Shown piece by piece: positions 1 through 11,896 of a stretch of DNA of 64,000 nucleotides. Origin of the DNA: Punica granatum (taxonomy: Eukaryota; Streptophyta; Magnoliopsida; Myrtales; Lythraceae); contig NC_045133.1 of NCBI RefSeq assembly GCF_007655135.1, forward strand, positions 19,255,845 to 19,319,844. Reading direction: 5' to 3'. The translations under genes and the position numbers were made by a program. Position 1 is the stretch's first letter, and every line of letters begins with the position of its first letter. The notes under the pieces are model-generated. The model was given only the letters and a program-made list of their open reading frames with translations. It was not told the origin of the DNA and did not search any database.

Positions 1-235
1 ACATCACAATCATTACTTTTTTTTTTTTTTAAATTTTTTTAACCATTCAATTCAATTTTTAATATTAAATTCTCTCAATTATTCATTACTTTTTCACAAT
101 TCAACAATACAACCATTACTTAATCATTATTTTCTCTCAATTATTTATTATTTTTTCACATTTTTTCTCATAATTCAACAATACAATCATTACAAACTAA
201 TTAAAATCAAAACTCAACTCAACGCACCCTAAATC
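1..235. repeat. AT-rich dispersed repeat, cut by window edge
   Basis: This AT-rich stretch is rich in short motifs such as ttcaacaataca, ctctcaatta and aactcaactcaa. The same order of motifs recurs at about 26870-27040, including a near-identical run around 'ttcaacaatacaatcattaca'. The two are therefore copies of one dispersed element, probably a MITE relative. The left end lies outside the window. Confidence 0.55.
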
Positions 236-1192
236 CAAGCCACCCCAATGTTCTCTCATGTTTTCATCTTCCACTTTGAAACTTCATTTGATATTCAACA
301 AGGATCAGCACTCGAACAAGAACTACTCAACGATAATAAGTTTCCTGAAGTTTCAGAGAGAAAAACAAAAGCAACATAAAATCTATAAGCCAGTAGGTAT
401 GGACCATTTATAACGACAATATCTAAGGTGGTGTTTGCCCGTTCAGTAGCAGGCAATCGATCCAGATTACCGGTAATGTCATCTAAATTGCCAGAACGTC
501 CTTAATCGATCTAATCAAGAACGGAACAGAGACAACAAAAAGATGCAGAGCACAATGAACAGAACAGAGACAACAAACCAATTTCTTTCTCTCTGTGTTT
601 TCATTTTCCCTTTGTTGGGATCGCAAAAGAATCAAAGAATTGGAGAAAAGGAACCAGAAAACACTCACAAGCAGAGAGAAATCAATCTATCGAGTTCAAA
701 TGTAAGCATCATAGCGAGCCGTGAGCCGATTGAAAACAGAGCACCGGCTTTCTGAGATGCATTCTTTAGTTCTGTTCAATGTCAGGCCCTCCTTCTGTGA
801 AATATCTTCCGATTACAGTCGAAGGACATCAAAATCGGAAGATGTCAAACCCAGAACACGAAACCCGAACGGATGGATTTTCGGGCACCGACTTCTGCGG
901 AGGGCCGCCGTTTTAGGGTTGGTTCCTCGTCGCCTGCTCCTTATATATGTCGGAATCTGACAGGGGAGAGTTCAAGTTCAGTTCATGTTGTTTGGTTATG
1001 TAAGATTGCCTCCTGTAGTTTTCATTTTTCCGCAGAGTACCCCTCGTACTTTTTGTGATGACCCCTTTCGCCCGCGCTCATCGACAATTTACAGAAGATA
1101 CTCCAGTTCTTTGCCGTGATTCATGGATCCGGTTGACTGGACAGTAACACCCTCGATTGGGCTGATTTGGAATCTTTGACCTTGAAGTGGCA
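236..1192. other. intergenic, no gene recognised
   Basis: Only short unsupported ORFs (60-80 codons) are present. A possible TATA-like string (ttatatatg, about 941) is followed by no convincing coding frame. No gene or repeat is recognised here. Confidence 0.5.
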
Positions 1193-1200
1193 TGTCTAAG

Positions 1201-1782
1201 TAGGGGTGATCGATTTCGGGTACCTTGTATTTTTCATATTACCCGAATCCTATCCTATAAGGGACATGTTCCAAGATTTTGGAACCGGACCATACCCTGT
1301 TGAATCATGGAACCGGAACCTACCCGGAACTTGTATTATACTACAGGTTCCGGGTACCCTATTGGAACCTGTAAAAATTTTTCTCTTGCTAAATAAAATT
1401 GAAAATATCACATACATAATTAGTAATCACGCCAAATAAAATATCAACAAAATTTAGATTAATGCACAACAATGAAATAATAATATGTCTCATCAATTCA
1501 TCGACAAAATTGAACATCAATAATACGATCTCACACAACAAAGTGCCTATGTTCTGATTCATTAGAGGAGATAGTAACTTTGCTCTTTTCTCTCTTTTTT
1601 TTTAATAAATAACCGACTCCGGGTCCCCTGTAGGCAGGAATCGGAACCGGAACCGATTTTTACAGGTTCCTAATTTTAATACCCAGAACCTACCATATTT
1701 TCAATACGAGCTACGCGGACCCTACCCGTTAAGGTAGGTTCCAACCGGTTCCGGGTATACCCGGTACTCGTGCACACCCCTA
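1201..1782. mobile_element. hAT-like non-autonomous element with 8-bp TSD
   Basis: The element begins TAGGGGTG and ends CACCCCTA, a perfect 8-bp terminal inverted repeat of the common plant hAT type. It is flanked on both sides by the identical octamer tgtctaag (1193-1200 and 1783-1790), the 8-bp target-site duplication expected for hAT. The interior has many copies of ccgggtacc/ggaacc-type motifs in both orientations, as seen in hAT subterminal regions, and no transposase frame. At 582 bp it is a deletion derivative or MITE mobilised in trans. Confidence 0.85.
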
Positions 1783-1790
1783 TGTCTAAG

Positions 1791-2923
1791 TAAATTCATC
1801 CTTTTCCTAGTAACCCAAAAATAAAAATAAAAAATCGTCCTTTTTAGCCTAGATCATCGCAATATGGTGTCGCGAAATAATATAATAGATGCAGGAATGA
1901 ATCGAGAGGCTGAGGGGGCAGTCATCGTCCCCTGAATTTTCAACTCTAAAAGAAAATTTATGAATTGTTGTTTAATATTTGATAAAATTTCTTATGTTTG
2001 CCTCCCTAAATTTTTGATCCTGAAAGGAAATTCACGTATCATTGTCTAATTTTTGATAAAATTATTTATATTTGCCTCCAAACTCGTGGAAACTAACATC
2101 CTATTTGCTCCTCTCAAAGAGTTCGCCCTCCTAAGTGCAAATCCTAGGTCTATCCATAGAGGTTGTTCTATCTAACTCAATCTATTTTTCCCCAAATGCA
2201 ACACTATATTCATTATTATTTTATCTTTTTCTCTCATTTAATAATAATTTCTCACTCATACTTTTTTCTAATTATTTTTATAATCAATTTTTAAATAATA
2301 AATTCTTTATCTAGTTTTACATACATATACACACACACACATATATATTATCATCAATACATATATTTGTCAACACTTGTAATATTTTTTTTATTTTTCT
2401 TACTCCCTAAAATCGAGTTGAGTTGAGTTGAATCGCAACTCATATTAGATTCTTGAAATCAAGATATTTTGGGTTTTATTCTTATCACCTTGCACCCCCT
2501 TTATTTCTCCTTTCTACTTTCATGTAAACCTCTTCTATAAGTAAAAATATTTAGTATGAGTTTGTTTGGACTTAAAATTAAGTGTTAAAATTTTAAGCAC
2601 TCAATGGAATAAGTACTTAATAGAATAAGTCATTCTTGTGTGATTGTAAAATGATGAATTACCTTTTAGCTTATTTTATATCATCTCTCACTAATGCCCT
2701 AGAACTTTTAGAATTTCAACATTTACCCCGAATATATAAATTATAAAAAATAAAATACGAATTTTTTTTTAAAAAAAAGGAAAATCGATATGGAACGATC
2801 ATAGATTGGGAAGAGGACGGTGTGGCCACCACACCAGCCACCACCGACTCAGCAGACGCTGTTGGCTCCGTCAGTGGTCGTCAGCTACGTTGTTTTGGAC
2901 TGTAATGGCATGCGACAAGTTGC

Positions 2924-2924
<1 letters not shown>
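1791..2924. other. intergenic, AT-rich
   Basis: AT-rich sequence without a supported gene. A stretch at about 2560-2640 beginning gtttggacttaaaattaagtg resembles the start of the GTTTGG-type MITEs seen elsewhere in the window, but no matching right end was found. Confidence 0.4.

Positions 2925-2996
<72 letters not shown>
2925..2996. repeat. (CT)n microsatellite, about 72 bp
   Basis: An uninterrupted CT/TC dinucleotide run of roughly 36 units. The serine-leucine repeat ORFs across it are translation artefacts of the microsatellite. Confidence 0.95.
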
Positions 2997-2998
<2 letters not shown>

Positions 2999-3899
2999 TG
3001 AAAAAAGGGAGTAGATCCAGGAAAATTCCCTGTGATTGTGGCCCCGTCACAGGCCACCACCCCTTCAGCTAGGTTTCGGACTCAAACGACCTCGCCGGAG
3101 GGGTGGTGGCCAACGATAAGGCCACCACAGCTCGAAATCAATGCGGCAATAGGGGGGGTGTGGATGGGTGAATCCTTCAATCATCCATAATAATCTGCCA
3201 ATTCATAGCAAAATACACATACAAAATTACCCATCGTATAAAATAACTCATCCATAAGTTACAATTCTAAATCAAAAGCAAAATGCCTTACTTGATAAAG
3301 AGTGAGGCAGGAGCTTTAGCGGTGAGGTTGAGTGGGAGGCTATGAGCGAGCATTTCTGTGGGTGTGGGGTTGGGCTGTAGACATAGACTGTGGGCTTTGG
3401 GCCTAAATGAAGAAAAATTCAACATACATATAACATCTGGTTTGGCTCGGTTATTTTTTGGTTTTTCACTCTAAAATTCGAAAACCACAATTTGCAATGA
3501 CCTTCCACGACCAAGAATGCATGTCCAAAGGCTCCAAATTTGCAAGGTTGTCGATGTCTCTCTCTCCGCAGATATACTTGCCACACAGCACCCGAACCCA
3601 AATATCGCCGGGATGTGTTCCCAGCCGAGCTCCGACAGAAGGGCATCACTTAAAACTTTTTCGATCTCCGAAGACCCGAACCTCCTCTTTTTTTGATGAT
3701 GACGAGTAAGCCAAACCGATAACTTGAAGATCCAAACCTCGTCCTTCAACCGGTTGTGGAATAGTTCCCAACTCAATGGTAGAAGCTACAGTAACGGTTA
3801 CAATTAGGCGCGATCTGAACGTTGCTACACGCGCCAAGTCGCGCGTCCCAGTTTTCTCGATACCGAATGGTTTTCCTCCGCCCGCAGTTGTGAACGAGA

Positions 3900-3990
3900 A
3901 GGCCTCTCTCTCTCTCTCTATGTCTGGATTGATCGAATGTCTTCTGCTCAACCTCTTCAGTCTCTCTGTTAGAAGCTCAACTGTCGGTAG
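3900..3990 (+). other. probable 5' UTR exon end of the RRM gene
   Basis: A CT-rich leader with a short (tc)n run ends at tcggtag|gtaagc, a strong 5' splice site at 3990/3991. A matching acceptor, tttgaaacag, lies at 4711/4712, 56 bp before the RRM ATG at 4768. I infer that the first exon is non-coding and separated by an intron of about 720 bp. The transcription start is not defined. Confidence 0.4.
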
Positions 3991-4767
3991 GTAAGCGTTT
4001 CGCGGTCTCATCTCCATCGTTTACATCACGGGCACATTGTCCGATTACGATCTCTCTGAGTTCATTCGCTGCTTTTCTTCTTGTTGGTGGGCTCCTGAGC
4101 TTTTGCGATCTTTTTCAGCGCGCTTTTCTCATGGCCTTTTTCATTATTCTACATGGGTCTTCAACCTCTGTGCCTTTCCTTAAAGATTCAGGCTCTGCAG
4201 AACGGAAATTGTCGCCCTTGATTGCATTTACTCCCTCTTCCAGGAGTTGGGAGTGATTCCCGGGGCCGAATTCGGTTTCGCATTTCACGTATAGTGGAAT
4301 TGTTCAGTTTCTTTACCCCTATGATAAATCATTGACGGAATCGATGGCGATGATTATGTTGATGATTCACTTCAGCAAGTAATCATCAAGAATTCGAGCA
4401 GTTATAGATGATAGAAGTAGCGGCCGAGTCGGGCTTTCCTGACGTAGGGGCATTTCAGGTGTTATTTAAGAAGCTGTTTCTTAGGAATTCAGAACATTAG
4501 CTTTGTGGAGATTGTTGAAAGCTGTATGGAAAGGCTAAATTGCCTTTTATCTGTTTCTTAGTTCTTCTTCAGTTGCGTCGAACTTTACCACAATTTGATT
4601 GCATTATATTGGCCCTAAATTTCCCGACATTCCATGAGATGCATAGTTGATAAGAAAGTTGAAGCATCGTGCTTGTACGCTCGTAATCCCGTCCTATATT
4701 GTTTGAAACAGGTGATCGTCATTGGATTTCTTTTCTTCTCTTCATTTTGCGGGATTTCACGGCAACA

Positions 4768-6677
4768 ATGTACCCTGGAGGTTATACGGCCGAAGTGACT
4801 AGTTTGTCCCCCAAAGCTACAGAGAAGGAAGTTTATGACTTCTTTGTGAACTGTGGGCCGATTGAATTTGTCGAGATCATCAGGTATCTTTTTGCTGCTT
4901 AACGGACTAGACACCTACTGCATTCTATGTAACTCTTAATAGAAAACTCCCCTGACATTTCATTTCTATTCCTTCTTTTGTATATACAAATGGGAAATTC
5001 TCCGGTCCATGAACTGGACCATAAAATATTTTACATTCAAGTTTCTTATGGTATGTTGATTGGACAACGTACTATAACTTCATACATACATACATACATA
5101 TATATGTGTGTGTGTGTATATGGTTAAGGAAAGAGCAACGTTGATTAAAAGAATTTATAATTGATTTGAACTGCAGTGACTTCAATTTTCACATACTTTG
5201 CATTTGTCTTCAGAATGATGGAAAATTTATGTGATATAAGGTTAAGAATTGATAATTAGTTAAAGAAATGAATTAGTACATGAATCTGATGGATTGCCCC
5301 TAATGGCTATTTGCAGGTCTGGTGAGTATGCGTGCACAGCTTACGTGACCTTTAAAGATCACTATGCTCTTGAAACTGCCCTGTTGCTCAGTGTAAGTGG
5401 ATTAACTTAATTGGAAAAAATTGTGCTTACGAACTCATGACCTGCTTTTCAGATTGAACGACAAGAGAATGGTATAAAGAGATATTCGAAGTATGAATTT
5501 TTGGAATGGCATTTCCAGCATACAAGGGCCCCTACCCTTTTAAGGTTTAAGTATATGGAATCTAACTTCCTGAAGTTTCACTTACCCATTGCCTAATTGT
5601 CTGTTCATGCATCAGGGAGCTAAAATTGCTGATCGAGTTGTGAGCATATCTCGTTGGGGTTCGTTTGTCGATGACTCCGATCCCTGGTCATGGAAGCCTG
5701 AGAACAACAGTTCCACAGTATGCACAAGTTTCCCTATACGCGCAAGGACATCCCCTTTCATTTTCATATGGTTATTGTTTCATACAAGTTTTCAGAGTTG
5801 TGGTTTTTGCATGATTCCTCGTCATCACCGAAAATTACATGATAATGTTGATGATAAATAAATAAAATAGATTTTATGATTTCATACTTTGTTGAATCAA
5901 GTTTAGGGATACCCTTCCCCAACTACAATAACCTCAATCCTTGGTCTTCGGTTTAGATTCTTAGTTCACCGGCCAAAATATTCTTTAGGCTCAGGTATTT
6001 GTCACCGTGAATTAGGAACATTCTTTAATTTTTGCTTAACACGAGAACATGGAAAATCTTTTATAAACTATCTTCAAATGAAATGACCATAATGACTTTG
6101 TGATTTGTACCTAAGTTTCTTGGTCTTTGTTTAGATCAATGACATACTATAAAGTGTGGTGTTCATTCTTGTTCGCTTAATAGCTGTTCACTCTCCTGAA
6201 CTTCAAATATTTGTTCAGGCTGTACATACAAATCAATTTGTTTCCTCCCCTAGCGAGGCAATAACAGTAGCACAAGACGTTGTCAAGACAATGATAGCAA
6301 AGGGATATGATCTCGGCAAGGATGTGCTTGTAAAAGCCAAAGCCTTCGATGAGTCCCATCAAGTCTCATCTTCTGCAGCTTCAAAAGTAGTCGAGCTGAG
6401 CAACAGGATCGGCCTAACCGAGAAGATAAACACAGGCATGGAAGTGGTGAAGACAATCGACGATAGATTGCATGTCTCAGAGATCACAAAATCAGCCGCG
6501 GTCGTCACCGGGACAGCAGCTGTTGTGGCAGTGACGGTCACAGCAGAGGCTGCGGCAGCTGCTTCTTCTGCTGTGGTCAACAGCGGCTACTTCTCTAAGG
6601 GTGCTCTCTGGGTATCGGATGCTCTCAGTCGGGCTGCTAATGCGGCCTCCAATTTGGCCACCCAAGGCAGTAAGTAA
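4768..6677 (+). CDS. RRM protein, BPA1 (binding partner of ACD11)-like
   Basis: Four coding exons join in frame: 4768-4883, 5317-5392, 5616-5717 and 6219-6677, giving about 250 aa. All introns are GT-AG. Residues about 5-80 form one RNA-recognition motif (AEVTSL as the RNP2-like strand, ACTAYVTF as the RNP1-like strand). The C-terminal exon is a helical Ala/Val-rich segment (about 185-225) before a short tail ending ATQGSK. Start MYPGGYT and segment TSLSPKATEKEVYDFF match the plant BPA1/BPL family, known to bind the ceramide-1-phosphate transfer protein ACD11 and restrain ROS and cell death. That role is transferred from Arabidopsis. An upstream ATG at 4699 lies inside the predicted 5' UTR intron and was not used. 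Confidence 0.85.
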
Positions 6678-7700
6678 TAGTCATATGTACGTTCTCTAGT
6701 TTGCAAGACTCTTATTCCCGCTCCTCAGCATATACATAAACGGGTAGTCATCTGTATACAGAACAATTAACTCGACCATTTGGAGGTTAAATGTGTGATT
6801 TCCACTATGCTCTTACATAATGCACATTGTACATGGAGCAGTTACTATCGAACTTTTTGAAACATTTGACTCAATTTGTTGCCCGCATTACGATGTCGAT
6901 GGTGGTTTTGCTTCATTTATGGTCCCGGAAACTACTGAAGCAATCGGACTGGTCCTAGAATGCTGGAACAGTGGAAATTAAAAAGCAAAGTAGTATGTGA
7001 ACATTGACCATATTTTCGGAACTGTGAAGTTGTTTTCGGTTAGCAGTTGAACCTTTGCACGTCTTCAATAACACAACCAAGAGTGCCATTTAAAGGCCGG
7101 CTTCATGTTCCAAAATGGCTTTTTCGATCCCACTTAGAAGCAGTAACGGAAGCCATCTGCTTCATCTGTCGTACCTTGCTCGATCCCGTATTGATTGACA
7201 GATTTAGCACTAATTAAATTAGATAGGACAGTTCCGGAGGGAATAACGCTATCCCTAGGAGTTCCGTTCGATCCAAAATCGACAAAGGTGAACGCCATAG
7301 GTATTTTCGATTTACAGAGACAACGGCTCTGTCTTCTGAACAAGATTATAATTTAAGGGACCAAAATTATATGGTCACTTTCAGGTCAGCAGTGGACCCC
7401 GGGGATCGTTTCATGTCTTCCACAAGGAATTTTCTGCAGAGACGATTTCATACATGAGTGAAATCCTCCGAATTGCCCCAGTGATCGCTCCTTGATTTGT
7501 TTGATAAGGACAAACCGAAAATCGATCGATGGGATTGGGTACTACCGGAGGTCGATTGTGGTTCTTCGATTCTTTTGTTGTTACCTCGTCCTTTTTATAT
7601 GGTTAGACGAATTCCGTTAAGGTTAACTGAGTTTAATTAATTCAAACAGCTGATCAATGTGTTCTCTGCCTGATTAAGCATCTCCTCAAGTTAGGCTAAG
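6678..7700. other. 3' flank of RRM gene and intergenic
   Basis: No gene is recognised. The first few hundred bases probably include the 3' UTR of the RRM gene. A minus-strand ORF of 69 codons at 7134-7343 has no recognisable domain. Confidence 0.4.
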
Positions 7701-7718
7701 TGATCATTTGCAGCAAAG

Positions 7719-7890
7719 CGGTCTTTTTTTTCGGGTTATAAGGGAGGCTCATAGCCTAATATAATGAAATAGAACTCCTAATTAATATAGCTAATAAAAG
7801 AGCACGAGTAGCCTTACAATAGGAATCGAATCTACAACTTCTCGGTTGAGAGGCGAGAGCGTGCACCGCTGCCCTAACACTTTATTTCTT
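7719..7890 (-). mobile_element. tRNA-related SINE
   Basis: Read on the minus strand it starts near gtgttagggcagcggtgcac (A-box-like). It has a B-box-like tagattcgattcctat about 50 bp later and ends in ccgaaaaaaaa, a short A tail. Flanks gcagcaaag (7710-7718) and gctgcaaag (7891-7899) look like a 9-bp target duplication with one mismatch. Length and layout fit a plant SINE. Confidence 0.6.
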
Positions 7891-8405
7891 GCTGCAAAGG
7901 ATCTTAAATTGTTCATTTAAAACAAATCTTAAAGGAATAAAGGGGAAAAAATTACATGGCAATTATATATGGCTTGACCTTTTCCAGTTGTAATTTTTCT
8001 TATAATATGGAAATTACAAACAATAAATCTCTAATTTTTTTTCTCCTTATTGGAAGTTTCTCGTACATAACTGGTGAAAAATTAGGTGAATATAATCTGA
8101 GACTAAACCAATCACAATATACATATTCTTCAAGGAATCCGTAAAATTAGAGAACGCACGACTCTCCTCAGCCTCATCATGAACTCGTAAACATTCATAG
8201 ATTCATTCCAATATTATCGCAAGCAGTGACTCTCTTTTCTTTTTCAGTTTATATGGGAGACTTATACCTAAAAGTAGATAAGGGATTAGGGAGAGAGAAC
8301 CCGTAACTAAATATGGAACTTTAAATCACATTAATAATTTCACATTGAAAGCAATTGCTATTATTCTATATACTCTTTTCAAAGCGGTCTTCTTTTAACA
8401 ATGCA

Positions 8406-8581
8406 CCCCAATTTTTTTGGTGCGCATCGCCAGGTATTCAGACATTCGATATCTTGGTCTGTGCCGAGTTGGTCCTTTAAAGAGTAAAATTCTTCCAATC
8501 GTGAATTTTTTCTTTTCACAAGATTCGAATCCCATAACTAATTTACCGGCAACGAGTGCCTGACCACTTGAACTAATGGAC
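8406..8581 (-). mobile_element. tRNA-related SINE
   Basis: On the minus strand the element runs from ccattagttcaagtggtcag (A-box region) through gggattcgaatcttg (B box) to accaaaaaaattgggg. It is bracketed by aacaatgca (8397-8405) and aacaataca (8582-8590), a target duplication with one mismatch. It shares the overall design of the SINEs at 7719 and 12982. There is no coding capacity. Confidence 0.6.
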
Positions 8582-8599
8582 AACAATACAGCTCAATTA

Positions 8600-9374
8600 G
8601 GTCGATGCCGGAGTTAAGTTAAATATTCCCAACAAAATATTGAATTTTTCCTGCAGCCGCGAGCGGCGGAGCCCCCTTGAAAAACGATAGCAAAATCCAA
8701 CCACATGTAGCGAGTCAAATTCGGCAGTTTCTTTCTGTTGCTTCTGATCCTTGCCTTGCACTATAAGTTTGACAATCAGTGGCTTGGGAGCTTTATACTA
8801 CGACTAGCTATGATCTACGGAAGGCTGAATTTTTATTATAATTGTTACTTTTTTTTAATTAATGACTATGATCTAGGGAGGCTGAATTATTATTATTATT
8901 ATTATTATTTTAAATTGATTAAATTAATCCATAAATATTAATAATAACTTTATTATTGGAATATCTTATCACGCACGAATTGGATCCCCACAAACTTTAA
9001 AGACGCGTCCAGATTATAAATTCAATGAAAATGTTGGGTTCTTATGTAGCTTTCAGCCCCCCCTCGGATCAGAGGAACATGCCTTTCCAACTGCACCTTT
9101 AGAAAGCAATTGAAGGCTTAATTTTATTATCAAGCTAAATAATGAATGCCCTTGTTCGAGTAAAAAATTCGAGTTCGCAAAGCTTAGGAACTAGGCGGAT
9201 TGCCGAAGGAATTTAACCCCATTTCTTGAATCAAGAGATTTTACATATTTCGTTGAGGAAGGCTTTTTTTTTCCTTTAATTTCTTCATGGTAAATAGAGA
9301 AAATATTCTTTGACCTGCATTGCATGCTGGTTGAAATTCAATGAAACTTGGATTGACTGTGTCTATGTGTGTGT

Positions 9375-9415
<41 letters not shown>

Positions 9416-10280
9416 ACACCGGCAAGGCTGCCCAAAGAGATTTCATTCTTCACCTAATCTTCTGCCTTATTAATTGGGAAATAACATAAAATATTCATTT
9501 TCAATGGCTAGTCCATACATTTTCCTTTTTCAGATGGCAAGATGACTAGTCTATTTTCTTAACCAAACCGATATAATTGAATTAATCGTTAAATATTCAA
9601 CTGCACCCGAATATGATGCGACCATTCAATTGTTCCGACATCATAACTAAAGTCGGATCCCCGTATCGTACATCTTTTTGGTGTCATATTTACTTGTGAT
9701 GAAGGTACCATAAATTCCAAGTCCAACAAGTGCCCGTGAAAGGAGAGGAAAATTCCTTGTGTAGACGTCAATGGAACCCTAAAATGTACGCAAGAAATTT
9801 GATAATCACACAAAGCGAAGCAGTGAGGTATCAATAAAAAGATTAACACATTATAACGAATATGATAAAATTAACTTTTAAGAGTAGATAGTTGTGATTC
9901 TAATATGATATTTAAAACAACTACAACAATTTGTCCAGACAGCTAATAATGCGAACTTCTATTTATTCGTTAATAATGAAATAAGTAATGTTATTAATGT
10001 GATTGTTCCATTTATCTTGAGAAGAACGACAACTTCTTAAAAAGCTTTTTAGGCAGCTTTACAGGCCTTAACATGATCTCAAAATTTTCAAAAGTGAATC
10101 TTAGTTAGTGAGTGCCATGGGAAAATAGCAATCATTCTAGATTTCGAGCTCGGATAAGTAGATAAATTTATTTCGAATCACTTGATTACCATGTATTATT
10201 AAGAATGTGCAAGGCTTTTTTTCTCGAGAGAAGCAATGAAAAGGACGAGGAATTATATGGTCGCACGTCTTGTTATTTAT
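8600..10280. other. intergenic with microsatellite
   Basis: No gene is recognised. A compound (GT)n(AT)n repeat lies at 9366-9412 and a short (ATT)n run at about 8889-8910. Confidence 0.5.
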
Positions 10281-10591
10281 TTATGGTAATCATCAATAAT
10301 AACTATATGTAATCATCAATTTTTTCCCAAGATGTATATAATTAATCAGAGCATACAGTTGTGCCTCACAAAAGCTAAAGGCAAAAGCTTCCCAACACTC
10401 ATTATTAGGATGATCTTCAAGAACAGCCTTCCCATCTGAATCATCCCTTCTTTTTTTCTTTTTTTTTCTTTTTTGCAAAATTAGAAAAAGAAAACCAAAA
10501 TCAAAATTAAGATCAAATCTAATCTCTGTACACAAACTCTTAATGAACAGAAAGAACAAAAAACCCAAAATTTGCAATGCCATAATAAGGA

Positions 10592-11896
10592 TCAATCACA
10601 GCATATGGGGCACCGGATCAGCCCGTTCTCATTGCAGTCGGGACATCGCTGAAACCCGTACTCGCCTTCTTCGGTTTCGTATTGCTGCTGTGGTTCTTCG
10701 TCTTCGAAATCATCACCGCAGAATATTTTGCAACTCCCCGAACACGTCTCGCACGGAACGAACCTAATGTTCCCGCAAGCCTCGCAAGCATAGGTGTTAC
10801 CATCCCCGCTATTGTTATCCGCGCGCTCGCAACCCTCGAGAAACTTCTCGAGCTTGCCTTCCTCGTGCATTCTCCGGATCTCTTCGGCTCCTCCGATGCA
10901 ATTCTTGCCCACGAAAACCCTGGGCAACCCATACCCGCTCCCCTGCTTCAACGCCTCGCCTAATAGCTCCTTGAGCTCGTCCTTGAACCCTGAATGCATC
11001 GAGACGTCCCTCTCATCGATCCGGACCCCGGTGGCCTTTAGGATTATGCGGACGTGGCAACAGTCCTCGTACGTCTTTCTAACCCCTCGGAGGCTCGTGA
11101 AATAGACTATCACCCTCTCCTTATGGTATGGTTGCTCGGACTTGGTTTCTGTCGGCTTCTCTTGACTGCTCAATGGGCGGATATGGAAGGGGTGACTGGG
11201 AGAGAGCTCCTCAAATGACTTCCTGAAATTTAAGAGTATATCGGGATCGATTTCCGACACGAACCCATTAGCATTCAAGCCGTCATCTTGGCTCATCTGA
11301 AGCCATATAGGCTGATGTTTCGGAGGATCCACCTCAGCCGTCGTGCTTTCTTGGAACCTTGATTTCGGCCTGTCCAAGGGAGCAGTATGATCCTGACCGG
11401 GGCTCCTCACGACATCGAAGGAGAAGCTCCTTGAGTGATTGATAGGTGACCTAGATGGAGTGACATCTTCAAGCCCTTCCATTAGCTCCCAAGTGTTGAT
11501 CGTCTCGGGCTCCCCAGGAGGAGTTCCGATCGGGGTCTTTGGGGCCGGTTTCGGGATTTTCTCTTCCATCATGTGGGACCAAGTCTTGGCTTCAATCAGC
11601 CCAATCCTGAAGCTCTCCTTCTCGGCAACATTCTCATTGCAAACCTTCTTATCACCTCCGATGCCACCATTCGTACTAATCAACTCCCCGAAACGAACAA
11701 CATCCTCCCTGTAAGGATCGTCGAGCTTTAGGGAGCCTAGCGTACTCGACTTGAGGGCCACGATGTGGTGGCTCTCGGGGTCCTTGGTGCGGTGGCGGTG
11801 GGGCTCAATGTTCATCGAGTAGCTCCGGTGGACGGGCGAGTAGGGGGCCTGGCAGTGCCGGCACCGCCGCTTCTGCTTTGAGTTAGCACAGCCCAT
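10592..11896 (-). CDS. Glutaredoxin-like protein with C-terminal Cys-rich zinc-ribbon repeats
   Basis: A single-exon gene of 434 aa. The start MGCANSK is a classic N-myristoylation/palmitoylation site, suggesting membrane attachment. Residues about 30-255 are low-complexity and Ser/Pro-rich. A glutaredoxin fold covers about 261-362 (VIVYFTSLRG; LPRVFVG; IGGAEEI). The usual CPYC active site is absent: the equivalent segment reads LRGVRKTYEDCC (269-280), so thiol reductase activity is doubtful. Four CxxC pairs follow (371-374, 382-385, 418-421, 429-432), probably binding zinc. This architecture matches the plant At3g28850/At5g39865 glutaredoxin family and resembles animal GRXCR1. The function is not established. 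Confidence 0.9.
   Translation of the reverse strand: MGCANSKQKRRCRHCQAPYSPVHRSYSMNIEPHRHRTKDPESHHIVALKSSTLGSLKLDDPYREDVVRFGELISTNGGIGGDKKVCNENVAEKESFRIGLIEAKTWSHMMEEKIPKPAPKTPIGTPPGEPETINTWELMEGLEDVTPSRSPINHSRSFSFDVVRSPGQDHTAPLDRPKSRFQESTTAEVDPPKHQPIWLQMSQDDGLNANGFVSEIDPDILLNFRKSFEELSPSHPFHIRPLSSQEKPTETKSEQPYHKERVIVYFTSLRGVRKTYEDCCHVRIILKATGVRIDERDVSMHSGFKDELKELLGEALKQGSGYGLPRVFVGKNCIGGAEEIRRMHEEGKLEKFLEGCERADNNSGDGNTYACEACGNIRFVPCETCSGSCKIFCGDDFEDEEPQQQYETEEGEYGFQRCPDCNENGLIRCPICCD

Noticed and set aside
2806..3072. ORFs with long Ser-Leu repeats
   Set aside because: Direct translation of the (CT)n microsatellite.
3646..4017. 123-codon minus-strand ORF opposite the RRM gene leader
   Set aside because: Composition is arbitrary and it overlaps the likely 5' UTR exon of a well-supported gene.
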